From assembly GCF_905171765.1 (NCBI RefSeq), contig NC_053394.1:159783256-159847255 (forward strand): a DNA stretch of 64,000 nt, in the 5' to 3' direction. The stretch's first letter is position 1. Every line of letters begins with the position of its first letter. Source of the DNA: Bufo bufo (Eukaryota > Chordata > Amphibia > Anura > Bufonidae). Positions 19,479 to 46,365 of the stretch are shown here, one piece after another. Both the position numbers and the translations under genes were made by a program. The notes beneath the pieces were generated by a model, which was not told the origin of the DNA, did not search any database, and was given only the letters and a program-made list of their open reading frames with translations.

Positions 19479-20593
19479 TTATTCAAATGCAAATAACTCT
19501 ATCTCTGCATTTAATCCATTTGGCATTAGAGTGTCCATATTAAATATCCATTTTGACTCTATTTTGGACATTTCTTTAATGTAGTCCCCTCCCCTTTTAT
19601 TCCTTTGTATTAGCTCTACCCCGCAAAATTGGGAACCCACAAAACTGCCTCCATGTTTAGCATTATAGTGACGGGATAATGGATGGCCTTCATATTTTCT
19701 GTTTATATTGTATATGTGTTCCCCTATCCTCTTCTTTAGGGGTCTTTTGGTACGGCCCACATATATCTTCTTACAGGGGCATGTTAGTGTATACATGACT
19801 CCCTTGCTATTGCACGTTATGAAGTCTTTTATAATTTGTTTGTAAGTTCCCTCCATGTTATTTATTTGTGTTTTTATTTTCTTATCTTGGGATATTTTGC
19901 ATCCTCTACACATTTTGCATGGATAGAAACCACCTTTCTTCTCCCCTATTCGCTTGTGATTTTTCCCATTTGTATTTATTCCTGTACATTGGTTTGTGGA
20001 TGCAATCATATTGCCTACATTTGTGCCTTTCGAAACACAAATTTGGGGTCCTTAGGAATCATCTCACCTATAATTTTATCCTCTTTGAGGATATCCTTTG
20101 TTTTTCCTCTCTATTAATAGAGTTTGTCTATTTATTTGATTTATTTCTGATTTTTGTTGTAATAATTTTGTTTTATCATAACCCTTGTATTAAAAAAATT
20201 TCTGTAAAATCTCCACCTCCTTTTCATATTCCCCTATTTCTGTACAATTTCTTCTCAGTCGCATGAATTGACTGCGCGGGATATTATCCAGCCATCTAGG
20301 GAGATGACAACTTTCCATGGCAATGAAGCTGTTCCCGTCAGTAGGTTGTAGGTTCTGGTGAGTAGCTTGTCCCCCTCCACATAAATAACTAGATCTAAAA
20401 AATGTATTTCTTTCTTACTATACGTGGAAACAAATTCGAAATCAAAATAATTTTTATTAATTTCCTTTAAAAATTCCTGCGATTTCGTTTCCCCCCCATC
20501 CCATCTAAAAATAATATAGTCTATAAAACGCCGCCAGAGGACGAGACCCGCACGGGGTCTACATATAGCATTCACGGAGCGCCTCTGAAGCAA
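19479..20593 (-). pseudogene. Penelope-like RT C-terminus and GIY-YIG endonuclease
   Basis: Upstream part (20593-20255): LVLWRRFIDYIIFRWDGG, the catalytic palm block where a DD pair (normally YIDDI) reads DY, then EIHFLDLVIYVEG. The protein continues beyond a stop as QFMRLRRNCTEI in another frame. Downstream part (20009-19479): GVMYTLTCPCKKIYVGRTKR is the GIY-YIG nuclease core, preceded by a cysteine pair motif (CKMCRGC) and followed by RIGEHIYNI and HYNAKHGG, all typical of canonical Penelope-like elements. The mutated palm Asp and the frame breaks make it nonfunctional. It ends at a TAA/TGA-type stop before the region with the ribozyme-like motif. Confidence 0.82.
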
Positions 20594-21133
20594 CTCTCTT
20601 AAATCTTTTTCTGTTATACATACTGCAAGCTTCTGGTGGGCTGCTAGTGCAGTGTGCTATTTGTTAAACCACACATATCTGCACCTATATGGCGGAACTG
20701 TGGTGGGACAGAAAGGAACGGATCCAAAGAGTCCAGTCGATCTTTGGGTCCAATTCCTTAAAACACTCTAAAAATGATAATCACCTAGATACCCACATTC
20801 CATTTATCAGAAATACCCTACGGGACCTAGAGGAGATGTTAATAATGGAATTGAAGGACCTATGGGCAATCAGGACACTAGAAAAATACTTGGAATGGAA
20901 CATCATCCCCAAAGGATTAAAAATAGAAAAAACCTTGTCAGGAGACATGGGGGATAAAGAAATCATCACAGAATGGAATCACATGTTTCATGATTTCTCA
21001 AAAAGGGCCATTAGTTTCATTATCCACAAAAGGAAACCTAGACTGACAACCATGAGTAAGGAAATATGCAAGGCTTTTGAAAAGATCAGACCCTGGAAAG
21101 ATGACCCAAGTATATATCCTCTGTTAGATAATA

Positions 21134-22681
21134 CACTGCTCAAAAAAATAAAGGGAACACAAAAATAACACATCCTAGATCTGAATTAATTAAATATTCT
21201 TCTGAAATACTTTGTTCTTTACATAGTTGAATGTGCTGACAACAAAATCACACAAAAATAAAAAAATGGAAATCAAATTTTTCAACCCATGGAGGTCTGG
21301 ATTTGGAGTCATACTCAAAATTAAAGTGGAAAAACACACTACAGGCTGATCCAACTTTGATGTAATGTCCTTAAAACAAGTCAAAATGAGTCTCAGTAGT
21401 GTGTGTGGCCTCCACGTGCCTGTATGACCTCCCTACAATGCCTATGCATGCTCCTGATGAGGTGGCGGACGATCTCCTGAGGGATCTCCTCCCAGACCTG
21501 GACTAAAGCATCTGCCAACTCCTGGAAAGTCTGTGGTGCAACGTGACGTTGGTGGATAGAGCGAGACATGATGTCCCAGATGTGCTCAATTGGATTCAGG
21601 TCTGAGGAACGGGCGGGCCAGTCCATAGCATCAATGCCTTCGTCTTGCAGGAACTGCTGACACACTCCAGCCACATGAGGTCTAGCATTGTCTTGCATTA
21701 GGAGGAACCCAGGGCCAACCGCACCAGCATATGGTCTCACAAGGGGTCTGAGGATCTCATCTCGGTACCTAATGGCAGTCAGGTTACCTCTGGCGAGCAC
21801 ATGAAGGGCTGTGCGGCCCTCCAAAGAAATGCCACCCCACACCATTAATGACCCAATCCCAAACCGGTCATGCTGGAGAATGTTGCAGGCAGCAGAACAT
21901 TCTCCACGGCATCTCCAGACTCTGTCACGTCTGTCACATGTGCTCAGTGTGAACCTGCTTTCATCTGTGAAGAGCACAGGGCGCCAGTGGCGAATTTGCC
22001 AATCTTGGTGTTCTCTCGCAAATGCCAAACGTCCTGTGGACGTTGGGCCCTCATATCGCCTTCATGGAGTCTGTTTCTGACCGTTTGAGCAGACACATGC
22101 ACATTTGTGGCCTGCTGGAGGTCATTTTGCAGGGCTCTGGCAGTGCTCCTCCTGTTTCTCCTTGCACAAAGGCGGAGGTAGCGGTCCTGCTGCTGGGTTG
22201 TTGCCCTCCTATGGCCTCTTCCACGTCTCCTGATGTACTTGCCTGTCTCCTGGTAGCGCCTCCATGCTCTGGACACTACGCTGACAGACACAGCAAACCT
22301 TCTTGCCACAGCTCGCATTGATGTGCCATCCTGGATAAGCTGCACTACCTGAGCCACTTGTGTGGGTTGTAGACTCCGTCTCATGCTACCACTAGAGTGA
22401 AAGTACCGCCAGCATTCAAAAGTGACCAAAACATCAGCCAGGAAGCATAGGAACTGAGAAGTGGTCTGTGATCACCACCTGCAGAACCATTCCTTTATTG
22501 GGGGTGTCTTGCTAATTGCCTATAATTTCCACCTGTTGTCTATCCCATTTGCACAACAGCATGTGAAATTGATTGTCACTCAGTGTTGCTTCCTAAGTGG
22601 ACAGTTTGATTTCACAGAAGTGTGATTGACTTGGAGTTACATTGTGTTGTTTAAGTGTTCCCTTTATTTTTTTGAGCAGTG
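21134..22681 (-). mobile_element. Tc1-like DD34E transposon, 1.55 kb
   Basis: Ends CACTGCTCAAAAAAATAAAG and complement CTTTATTTTTTTGAGCAGTG, flanked by TA at 21132-21133 and 22682-22683. Removing it restores the flanking Penelope-like sequence, so it is younger than that element. Confidence 0.93.
21393..22384 (-). pseudogene. Tc1-like transposase, one frameshift
   Basis: ATG at 22384 gives [18 protein letters not shown], a helix-turn-helix region with [14 protein letters not shown], then an arginine-rich GRGHRR hinge of the GRPR type. Near 22025 the frame shifts by one base. The catalytic half then reads LFTDESRF with the first Asp, LMQDNARPHVA with the second and SSDLNPIEHIW with the Glu, 34 residues after the second Asp. 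It ends EVIQARGGHTHY. Apart from the shift it is close to full length (about 330 codons). Confidence 0.9.
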
Positions 22682-23765
22682 TATAAGAGGGAGACTACAT
22701 AAAAAAAGAACTAGAAATAAAGGAAAAGAAAATGTGGAAATTTAACAGGGACTCACTACCTACACATATATTTGAGAATGAGAGATCAGAAGACTGTAGT
22801 TTCCTGGAAACTATAGATGAACTCTCCGTAGAAGTATCCAATACTGGAGAGGTGTCATTTTCTGTGTATAATAACTCAGAGGATAATGACACAATCATCC
22901 CACCAACTACAGCCAATCAAATAAATACAGAAGCTCAGGTACATAATACCGACTTTTTGGAGAATAATAGGTATAGCCCCCTCAGTCTAATAACAAATGA
23001 GGATGAAGATCCCAGTGATAATACAGAAGACAGGAAGGATGTAGAAAAGAAACAAGAGACTGCTGGTAGCAATGAAAGGAGGAGGGAAAAATCTGCACCA
23101 AGGATAAATTCTGTAAAAATATCATATAGCGCAGCAGTAACACATGGAAAAAATCATGGGGAAAAAAAGGAAGAAGCTATAAACATACAACCAATGGTAG
23201 ATGAGGAAATAAATTGTGAAAACCCTGAAACAATAAGGAAAAAGAGAAATAGCATAAAAAAAACAGTAAAAAAGGATTTTTTTCAGGTCAGAAAAAACGC
23301 AAACAAAAAAGGGGCTGTAGAGGGGGCAAATTCTCCAAAAAAGAGAAGAAACTGATAGGGGTAACGGAAACGGATGATGAATGGGGGCAAAAAATATATA
23401 ATCTAAGTAATCACATATTAACATCAGGAGAGGAAAAAATTCTGAAAAAGGGACTCAAATTTGCCCCTACGGTATATCTAAATAAATTTCAGGCCTTTAT
23501 TGGAGTAAGAAGATTCATGAGACACCTAGCATTGAAAAAATATTTTATAAAAAAATCTGGAAAAAAACAACCACCTTTTAAAAATCAACACAATGAAAAA
23601 CAAGAAACAAAGGAGGAGCTAACAAATGGCGTCAAACATACCAACCTGAAGCCAAAATCAAAATATAATCCACTACAGGAATACTCCTCGGCATTAAATA
23701 GCTTCATGAACCAAGTAACTAGGCATATAAGAAAAATTCGCTATCCAAAAAAAACCCAATATATG

Positions 23766-24432
23766 TGTCACGGCTGTATGTGAGCAACTAGAGCATACAC
23801 AGAAAATAGAGCCACTGACCGGACCCAAACTAGGGAGGATAAAGGGAGACCCCTGTCAGACCCTCAAAGCTCTCCCTATGCTGCTAAGCACATACCCGGA
23901 TCCTAATGGTGGAACGAGGCATGCCCGCGTACCTAAGACTGATGACCACTGTAACCCCTACAATAGTGGAAGGGGCACGGCCACCGGTGCCCTGCTCAGT
24001 ATATGGAGGGAACCGTGGTCGCCTCGGATCCGGTCAGAAAACAAACAGATACACTACAATGTCTGCACACTTAGCTGAAGGAGCTGCAGCAGCAGAGAAG
24101 ACGGATCCAAAGACAGGTGGCAATATCCGGAGTACTTGCTGCAGCAGAACACAGGTCCAGTGAAATGATAGCTTACAAGTGAAGATACTCAAGCAAGAGC
24201 TACAACTCAAATGAGAAATATAATCCACACTCTACAAAGGAGGAGGGGTGATTTAAAGGCAGAGAAATCAAACATAGGAGGAACAGCTGGGAGGAAGGAA
24301 ACAGAAAGTAATGACCTCATCCCAGGGGCGGAGAAACAGAGCAGTGAGAACTCCTCCAAGCTCTGGTAGTGACATCATCACAGGGGTGGAGAAACAGAGC
24401 TGTGAGAACGTCTCAAAGCTCTGGTAGTGACA
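23766..24432. mobile_element. Solo LTR, 667 bp, inside the Penelope-like element
   Basis: Starts TGTCACGGCTGT and ends CTGGTAGTGACA. Flanks are ATATG at 23761-23765 and ATATG at 24433-24437, an exact 5-bp duplication. The end contains an internal duplication of gggg(c/t)ggagaaacagagc followed by tctggtagtgaca. It separates the N-terminal and RT regions of the Penelope-like ORF. Confidence 0.87.
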
Positions 24433-25196
24433 ATATGTGTAACATTTCAGAGGAGGAAAAGAAAGCCATCACCATCATGCAGAAAAACCATGATATCACT
24501 ATACGCCCAGCCGACAAAGGCGGGGGCATAGTCTTAATTAACACCGAAGACTATAAGAGAGAAGCAGAGAACATCTTAAATGATGAAAGAATATATAAAA
24601 AACTAAAGAGTGACCCAACTGAGATTTTCAAAAAACAACTTAAAGGGCTAGTTCGAAAAGGGATAGACACAGGGATCTTGAACAAAAAAGAAGCTGCTTT
24701 CATAAATAACGAACATCAAAAAAATTGCAGTGCTATATCATAATCCAAAAATACATAAAGACACCCAAAAACCACCAGGGAGACCAATAGTGTCTGGTAT
24801 AGACTGTCTCACTAGCCCCCTCTCCAGGTACATCGATCAACAATTGCAGCCATATGTACAGGTACTACCAACCTACCTCAAGGATACTAAGCATACCCTA
24901 CAAATTTTAAATAACATAGAATGGAGAAAAAACTATATCATTGATACATTGGACGTAAAATCCTTGTACACGGTTATAGAAAATAAAAAAGGGGTAGACG
25001 CTGCTCAACATTTTTTAAGAACTAAAGGGGAGATGCCTGAAGCACATATAAACTTCTTGGGAGAGTGCATCATGTTTATTTTAACAAAAGATTATTTTTT
25101 ATATAATGAAAATTTTTACCTCCAGACATGGGGGACCGCGATGGGGACGAGATTCGCACCGGGGTCGCAAATTTATACGTCGGATGGTGGGAAGAA

Positions 25197-25640
25197 CTCT
25201 TCATATAATGCAGACTTGGGATCCATTCAGAACGGATCCGTCTGCATTATAGTGTAGAAAAAATTCTAAGTGTGAAAGTAGCTTCAGACGGATCCGTCCA
25301 GACTTTACATTGAAAGTCAATGGGGGGACGGATCCATTTGAAAATTGAGCCATATAGTGTCAAATTCAAACGGATCCGTCCCCATTGACTTACATTGTAA
25401 GTCTGGACGGATCCGTTTGCCTCCGAACGGCCAGGCGGACACCCGAACGTTGCAAGCAGCGTTCAGGTGTCCGCTTGCTGAGCGGAGGCGGAACGCTGCC
25501 AGACTGATGCATTCTGGGCGGATCCGCATCCACTCAGAATGCATTAGGGCAGAACGGATCCGTTTGGGGCCGCTTGTGAGCCCCTTCAAACGGAGCTCAC
25601 AAGCGGAGCCCCGAACGCTAGTGTGAAAGTAGCCTAAACA
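25197..25640. mobile_element. MITE cluster with GTGTGAAAGTAG ends and GGATCCGTC motifs
   Basis: At least two related elements are fused: one ends at AAGTGTGAAAGTAGC near 25281, another at CGCTAGTGTGAAAGTAGCCTAA at 25637. The octamer CGGATCCG or a one-base variant recurs at least seven times. Internal inverted homology is visible (CCATTGACTTACATTGTAAG). No coding function. Confidence 0.6.
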
Positions 25641-25700
25641 GTATGTAGTAACCACCTAAGCTCCCTCTAGTGGTGGCTTCAGTGAGCCAGAAGTTTTGTA

Positions 25701-26007
25701 TTTAAAGGGGGTCTGTTACCTCCCTCAAGCTAAGGAGCAGTAATACATGAACAGTACTATGCCTGCTGGGCCCAGATCACCCATTTTTACGTGTATACTC
25801 CTCCTGCTATGTGTCAATAAACCAGTGCTGTAATACATTGAGAGGACTGTCAAGCTCATGCTCAGGAGTCCTCTCCACTATCGGTGTGCGTAGCAGAAGT
25901 CCTAGCAATGCATTACAGCACATCAGGGAAATGGGAGGGAGTACCCACATAACATATTCATGTAGTACTACATCTAATAGTGTTTGAGGGAGGTGACAGA
26001 CTTCAAC
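25701..26007. mobile_element. MITE with GGGTCTGTTACCTCCCTC ends
   Basis: Left AAAGGGGGTCTGTTACCTCC follows TTTAAA and right GAGGGAGGTGACAGACTT is its complement. The interior is imperfectly symmetric around 25850. No ORF. Confidence 0.55.
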
Positions 26008-26332
26008 ATGGAGATCTCTATCAGAAATGATTAGAAGCTCGTGAAAAGAATGAAAGCTGTAATAAAGGGAACGAATGGAAGTATGAAAGTGTGTGTATAG
26101 ATGATGGAAGAGTTCAGCTTCAGCGGACACACGGTGGCAGTTGATGGTCAATTCATTTTATCACACCTGCCATCCAAGCTCCATAGAGATGTAGCAATAA
26201 ACCAGTCCTTCCCAGTTCTCATGCAAAGAAGAATAAGGTCCAGACATTTCTCCCATTATACAGCACTGGAAATTATTTTTGGAGGTTTAAAAATAGTAAT
26301 GAAACTGCTCAGTTAAAGTGGATGCATGTTTT

Positions 26333-26338
26333 TTTATT
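26333..26338 (-). promoter_or_regulatory. Candidate polyadenylation signal of the GST gene
   Basis: AATAAA on the minus strand, about 325 bases after the GST stop codon. Spacing is reasonable for a 3' UTR. No transcript evidence; other signals further on cannot be excluded. Confidence 0.35.
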
Positions 26339-26663
26339 GTTCCAATGTATCCAAAGTGAAAATGAAGCAACTCTGCAATAGGCCTTGATATAAAACAATT
26401 CTACTACAGTATTCTGTGTACACAGCTTCCACTCAGCCCTATGCATCTCCATAGTAACAAACAACCCTGGTATTAGTCTGATACTGCAGTCATACTTCCG
26501 TATATCTGCCGCCTACATACAGCTGGTATATTAGTAAGAACTAGGGGACAGAATACTACAAAAACACCTGTTAGAGTAGCGACTAGACTGGCGATTTCTA
26601 TACAATATTTAAGGGCTGTGAGGGACTACTGTTTACAAGTATTTACTATCCCCTTATTCTTGC

Positions 26664-42359
<15,696 letters not shown>

Positions 42360-42502
42360 CTACAAAAGTAAAAAAAAGAAAATGTTAAGGACTTCTTTTC
42401 AATAGGCGTATACCAGAGAGGCTAAGCAGATACTTTTGAAGGCCCCAGAGAGAGGGAGTCCAATCCTGGTTGTCTGAATCTTGTGCTGAGATCCCCTTTC
42501 CA

Positions 42503-42826
42503 TAAGGCTCAGTTCAGACCTGAGCGTTTTACAGCGCGTTCCTACGCGCCGTAAAACGCTCAACAAGGAGAAACCAATGCTTCTCTATGGGAATGGTTCT
42601 CACCTGGGAGTTTTACAGCGCGTACGATCGCGCTGTAAAACGCCCGACGCTCAAACAAGTACATGAGCGTTTTTTTGGGCGTTTGTCACGCGTTCCCGTA
42701 CATAGACTTTCGGGAACGCGCGACAATGTGTGTTCACTTGTCTCTGTATGCGCGCTTGTAAACGCCCGTACAATCGCGCATACAGAGCGCTCCTTTCAGA
42801 ACGCTCTGGTGTGAACCCAGCGTAAG
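42503..42826. mobile_element. MITE with GGCTCAGTTCAGACCTGAGCG ends
   Basis: Left ATAAGGCTCAGTTCAGACC and right GGTGTGAACCCAGCGTAAG are imperfect inverted repeats. Inner hairpins: TTTTACAGCGCG/CGCGCTGTAAAAC and CGTTCCCG/CGGGAACGCG. It lies about 150 bp upstream of GST exon 2, inside intron 1. Confidence 0.68.
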
Positions 42827-44810
42827 TCACACAACACAAAAGCGTGGGTGTACCAACCAGCCCAGGAGGAAGGAGCGGAGCGGAGCAGAGGATGGGAGTG
42901 GTAGTGGCTCTGACTGCAATACTTATTCACAGTGGCAGTGCTCAAACCAATGCCCTTTAGAGCCAGAGCTGTGAAAGGAGGGCAAACCTTTTCTTCCCTC
43001 AGGGCACACCCTGATGTTGGGGCTCCTAGCTAATAGTAGTTGGGGTGCCCTTGATGTTGTGGGTTTGGTACTGAAGTGCAGAATGGGAGTTGTAGTACAT
43101 CGAACGGTATCAAAACACAGCTCCAAATAATTCACAGTACAAATCTTCCCAGATAGCAATGTATAGATTTGAGCAAGGATGGGGGCTGTAGTACCCTTTC
43201 CGTCTGTCTCTCTCTGCAGAATCTTGAGCTGGCACTATTAATCTTGCAATGGTGGCTGTAAGTCCCAGCTAAGGGATTATAGGATTAAGATACGGTGGGC
43301 CAGACTGTGTCTGGGTGTGAAGGGTGTAGCAATGTTCCTCTCACTGCAGTAAAGTCTCTATTTGCGTTCAAAGGGTTTTCCGAGATTGTGTGTGACTGAC
43401 ATGCCGCAGATTACAAAATCTGCATAGCAGGTCAATTTCCACATGGAAGAAAAAAGCAAAGTGTACACAACATTTGTGAAATTTCATTCACTTTGCTGCG
43501 CTGTGGTTTTTCAGCACAAAAATTGAGTGGAAAAACTGCGTAATCCGCAGGTAGCTTTCAGGTGAGCACCTTACTGTAGAGGGTGGGAGGTCTGCAGAAT
43601 GTTGTGACATCATGAGTGCAAAAGTTCAACACAGCAGGAGACCAGAAGGGCACCTCAGAAGTCTAAGACAGGAGCCCTGGAGGTCTCTTCTTCCCATCTC
43701 CAGCATGGGAGTGGGGGCGATGCTTCCAGCAAGAGCGAGTTGCGGGTATGGGGAAAATTGCTGCTATCTTTGGGATATACAGTGGAAAGTCTAGCTGCCA
43801 GTGGGAGAAGGGGGGTGTCAGGAATAAGGACCACATTATTTCTAGTTATAATGTTTGCTGTGATATTATATGTTTAATGGGTATATGTCGTAGTGTAACA
43901 TAGTCCAGTGTGATTCACATTCATATACAGTATGTATATGGCCAGCAGCCATTGATGAATTAGTTGAAGGCTGCATATAGTGCCGAGATGTCTGCCTCAT
44001 ACCTGTGAAAACAGCAAACTGCTCTCCGGGGGGTTAGTTAGCACAGAGATGCTAACCAGGGTGGGCTCATTTGCTGGTCACACTTAGGACAGGGGACAGC
44101 AGACTCTCCGGCGCCGTGTGTCAGCATGGGGGCTTCATACCAGAGAATGAACAATAAGTTGTAATCCTTCATAACTTGTTCAGGATAGGGCTGACGTCTC
44201 CAAAACCCAGCTCATCATATCTGGTATGATGGGGGCATTGCATGGACACCAGACATGGCGTATCAACTTGCTTTCATCTTCTTAAAATAAGGATCTCATC
44301 TTCCGAGCGTCCTGGACGTGTCTCGTTTGATATGCTAGGACTCGGAACGATGAGATATGAATTATGAAGAAGGTCTGGGGTCTGTAGTTTCCCAGTTGCC
44401 CTGGTGAAGATATCTTTTTGATATTTTCATACCTGTTCCCTAGATGGCCAGTGGGCCGGCTGCATGGGTAATGAAGCTTGGCCAGAGGGGCTGAGTCGGA
44501 GGTGGGAGGGAAAAGCCCCCTCAGGCCTGCCCCTGGAGGAAAGGCATAAACATGCAATCCCTGGATATTTGGGTGTCACAAAGTGGGAGATCCAATCAAA
44601 TTGGTTTGTGCACCATTATTCTGCCCAAATCTCCTGGGAGGAAAGGACTTTTACCACACAAATGTTAAGTATTAGAACTTTCTTTGTTTTCTCCTTTTTA
44701 TTTTAAAATTGTTTGCCATTTATGTATGTCTCTTGTTAATTGTTTTTTGTAACCAAGTACTGTCTATTTTTTATACATTAAACCTAAAAGTTTGATGGTT
44801 TGTCTTGTAA
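42827..44810. other. GST intron 1 or upstream region; no exon proven
   Basis: The exon carrying the 5' UTR and the A of the GST start codon should lie here or further up on the minus strand. One position, 43575 (A followed by GTAAGG on the minus strand), has the right form, but nothing else supports it. No other coding exon seen. Confidence 0.3.
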
Positions 44811-45335
44811 CCTTAAGAACCTGTTAGCTCCATGAAGAGTGTGTGCAGTCTGAGGCTGTATGTTGCCGCAGATGGCAAGTCTACAGTGATCACGTGGGGC
44901 ACTTGGAGCCTGAAGATAGGGGAGCGCGCGCACGGGAGGGAGAGCAGACAGGCAGGCATCGCGTACGGCGCATGCGCGATTGTTACAGGATCGCGCTTGT
45001 GTCTGCAAGAAAGACGGGATCACACGGCGAATGAGGAGGACGGCGCATGCGCAGGATTCACAAGCGCGGTCCCGGCGACTGAGCCGGCTGTCAATTACAG
45101 AGCATAGAGGCGGGGTTAGGGCAGGGGAGGTACAGCCAGAGGTGAGGGAAGGGATACCCCCTTGACTTGTTGCGTGACTGTTGGAGCAGGAAATGTGAAC
45201 TTTATAAGGCGATTTTTTCAAGAATAAACAGCGCAGGAAAGCGGCACTAACATGTATAAGAACACACTGAAGATAATCTATAAGGTACTGTTGCTAGTTT
45301 ATAAAGTGAAAATGAGGTGAAAGGTTCGCTTTAAG
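44811..45335. repeat. GC-rich repeat, possibly TTAA-flanked element
   Basis: Starts CTTAAGAACCTGTTAGCTCC; the same start recurs at 45332 as TTTAAGAACCTGTTAGCTCC. Interior is CpG-rich with two GGCGCATGCGC stretches and AAGCGCG inverted homology. The CpG richness belongs to the repeat, so it is weak evidence for a promoter. Confidence 0.45.
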
Positions 45336-45899
45336 AACCTGTTAGCTCCAATAAGATTGTGTGCGCAGTCTGAGGCTGTATGTTTTTCCGTGAGGCTTAC
45401 TACCGTGTGTGTGTGTGTATCTGCTTGCGAGTGGAACACTCAGGGGTGTCCTGTCGACCTTATAACTGGCAGGTGGTGGCAGTGAAAGTTTTGTGTTAGT
45501 GCTTGGGTGTGCTTGCAGGCTTCAGGTGGCGATTTATGCTCAAGTTACGGCCCGGCGTAGGGCATAACAGCGTGTGAGGGCGTGAGGTGAATCGGCCTAA
45601 AGGGCTTGGGCAACCCTTGTCACGTGACACGGTGGGCTGGTCTGGGGACCGGTACGTGACAGGGGGGAGAATGCTGCCATTGAGGAGGCATGGGAATGCA
45701 AAGTCCTGAGAATGGGGGAGGAGTAGCGCTGGGTGTAAGATTTAAAGGGGAAGAATGCTGCTGCAAGTGGGGAAAGGGTGAGAAAGGGGGGGAATGCTGC
45801 TGTCATTGGGGGAAGGGATAAGAAGTGCCACAGCCTCTACTGTAACTGCCGGAACAAGTCAACCTGATCACAGCATTTACTGTGTAACTGTATTTGGTT

Positions 45900-46365
45900 A
45901 CTTATTCTGAAACTGGACTTCTACATCTGCATGTCCTGCTTGTTTATTCAACCTTACGCCTGCATACACTCACTGCACACTGGTATACACACTGCACATC
46001 TACATGTCCTGCTCGTTTAGTGACACTGCACACTGGTATACACACTGCACATCTGCATGTCTTACTCGTTTATTCACACCTGCATACACTCACTGCACAC
46101 TGTTATACATACCGCACATCTGCATGTCTTACTCGTTTATTCACACCTGCATACACTCACTGCAGACTGGTATACACTGCACATCTGCACGTCTTACTCG
46201 TTTATTCACACCTGCATACACTCACTGCAGACTGGTATACACTGCACATCTGCACGTCTTACTCGTTTATTCACACCTGCATACACTCACTGCAGACTGG
46301 TATATACACTGCACATCTGCACGTCTTACTCGTTTATTCACACCTGCATACACTCACTGCTGTGG
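45900..46365 (+). repeat. 65-67-bp minisatellite, about seven units
   Basis: Units contain ACATCTGCACGTCTTACTCG, TTTATTCACACCTGCATACA and CTCACTGCAGACTGGTATAC. Unit length is not a multiple of three, so overlapping open frames arise in all three plus frames with the same rotating peptide repeats (VLLVYSHLHTLTAD and similar). Later units are almost identical, earlier ones more diverged. Confidence 0.88.

Larger units (their letters stand above)
19000..25196. mobile_element. Penelope-like retroelement with inverted 5' half
   Basis: The 3' half (end of reverse transcriptase, GIY-YIG endonuclease, 3' region) is on the minus strand from about 20600 down to about 19000. The 5' half (N-terminal region and most of the reverse transcriptase) is on the plus strand from about 20600 to 25196. 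The plus part ends in the RT after a NLYVGWWEEL motif, and the minus part starts with VLWRRFIDYIIF, which comes next in Penelope RTs, so one protein has been split with little loss. This is the geometry of a 5' inversion at insertion (twin priming). Nested in the plus part are a Tc1 element (21134-22681) and a solo LTR (23766-24432). Confidence 0.8.
20689..25196 (+). pseudogene. Penelope-like ORF, N-terminal region and RT, in pieces
   Basis: Piece 1 (20689-21133): MAELWWDRKERIQRVQSI, an alpha-helical, charged region ending at the Tc1 target. Piece 2 (about 22700-23350): acidic/lysine-rich low-complexity region (NSEDNDTIIPPTTAN, KKETAGS-like), continuing to about 23765 in other frames. Piece 3 (24433-25196): reverse transcriptase, with ISEEEKKAI, ITIRPADKGGGIVLI, PKIHK, GRPIVSGID, LDVKSLYTVI and QTWGTAMGTRFAP, all diagnostic of Penelope-like RTs, then a frame change to NLYVGWWEEL. 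Frameshifts occur near 22700, 23360, 24740 and 25160. It joins by inversion to the minus-strand C-terminal part. Confidence 0.8.

Noticed and set aside
20689..21168. A separate small host gene starting MAELWWDRKERIQ
   Set aside because: It is colinear with the Penelope-like ORF and its end is created by the Tc1 insertion.
43575..43620. Possible GST exon 1 ending in A before GTAAGG on the minus strand
   Set aside because: Only the donor fits; there is no conserved 5' UTR signal, promoter or transcript to support it.
44880..45110. CpG-rich stretch that could be a promoter island for the GST gene
   Set aside because: It lies within a repeat whose start recurs at 45332, and no exon with a matching A|GT donor is placed convincingly next to it.
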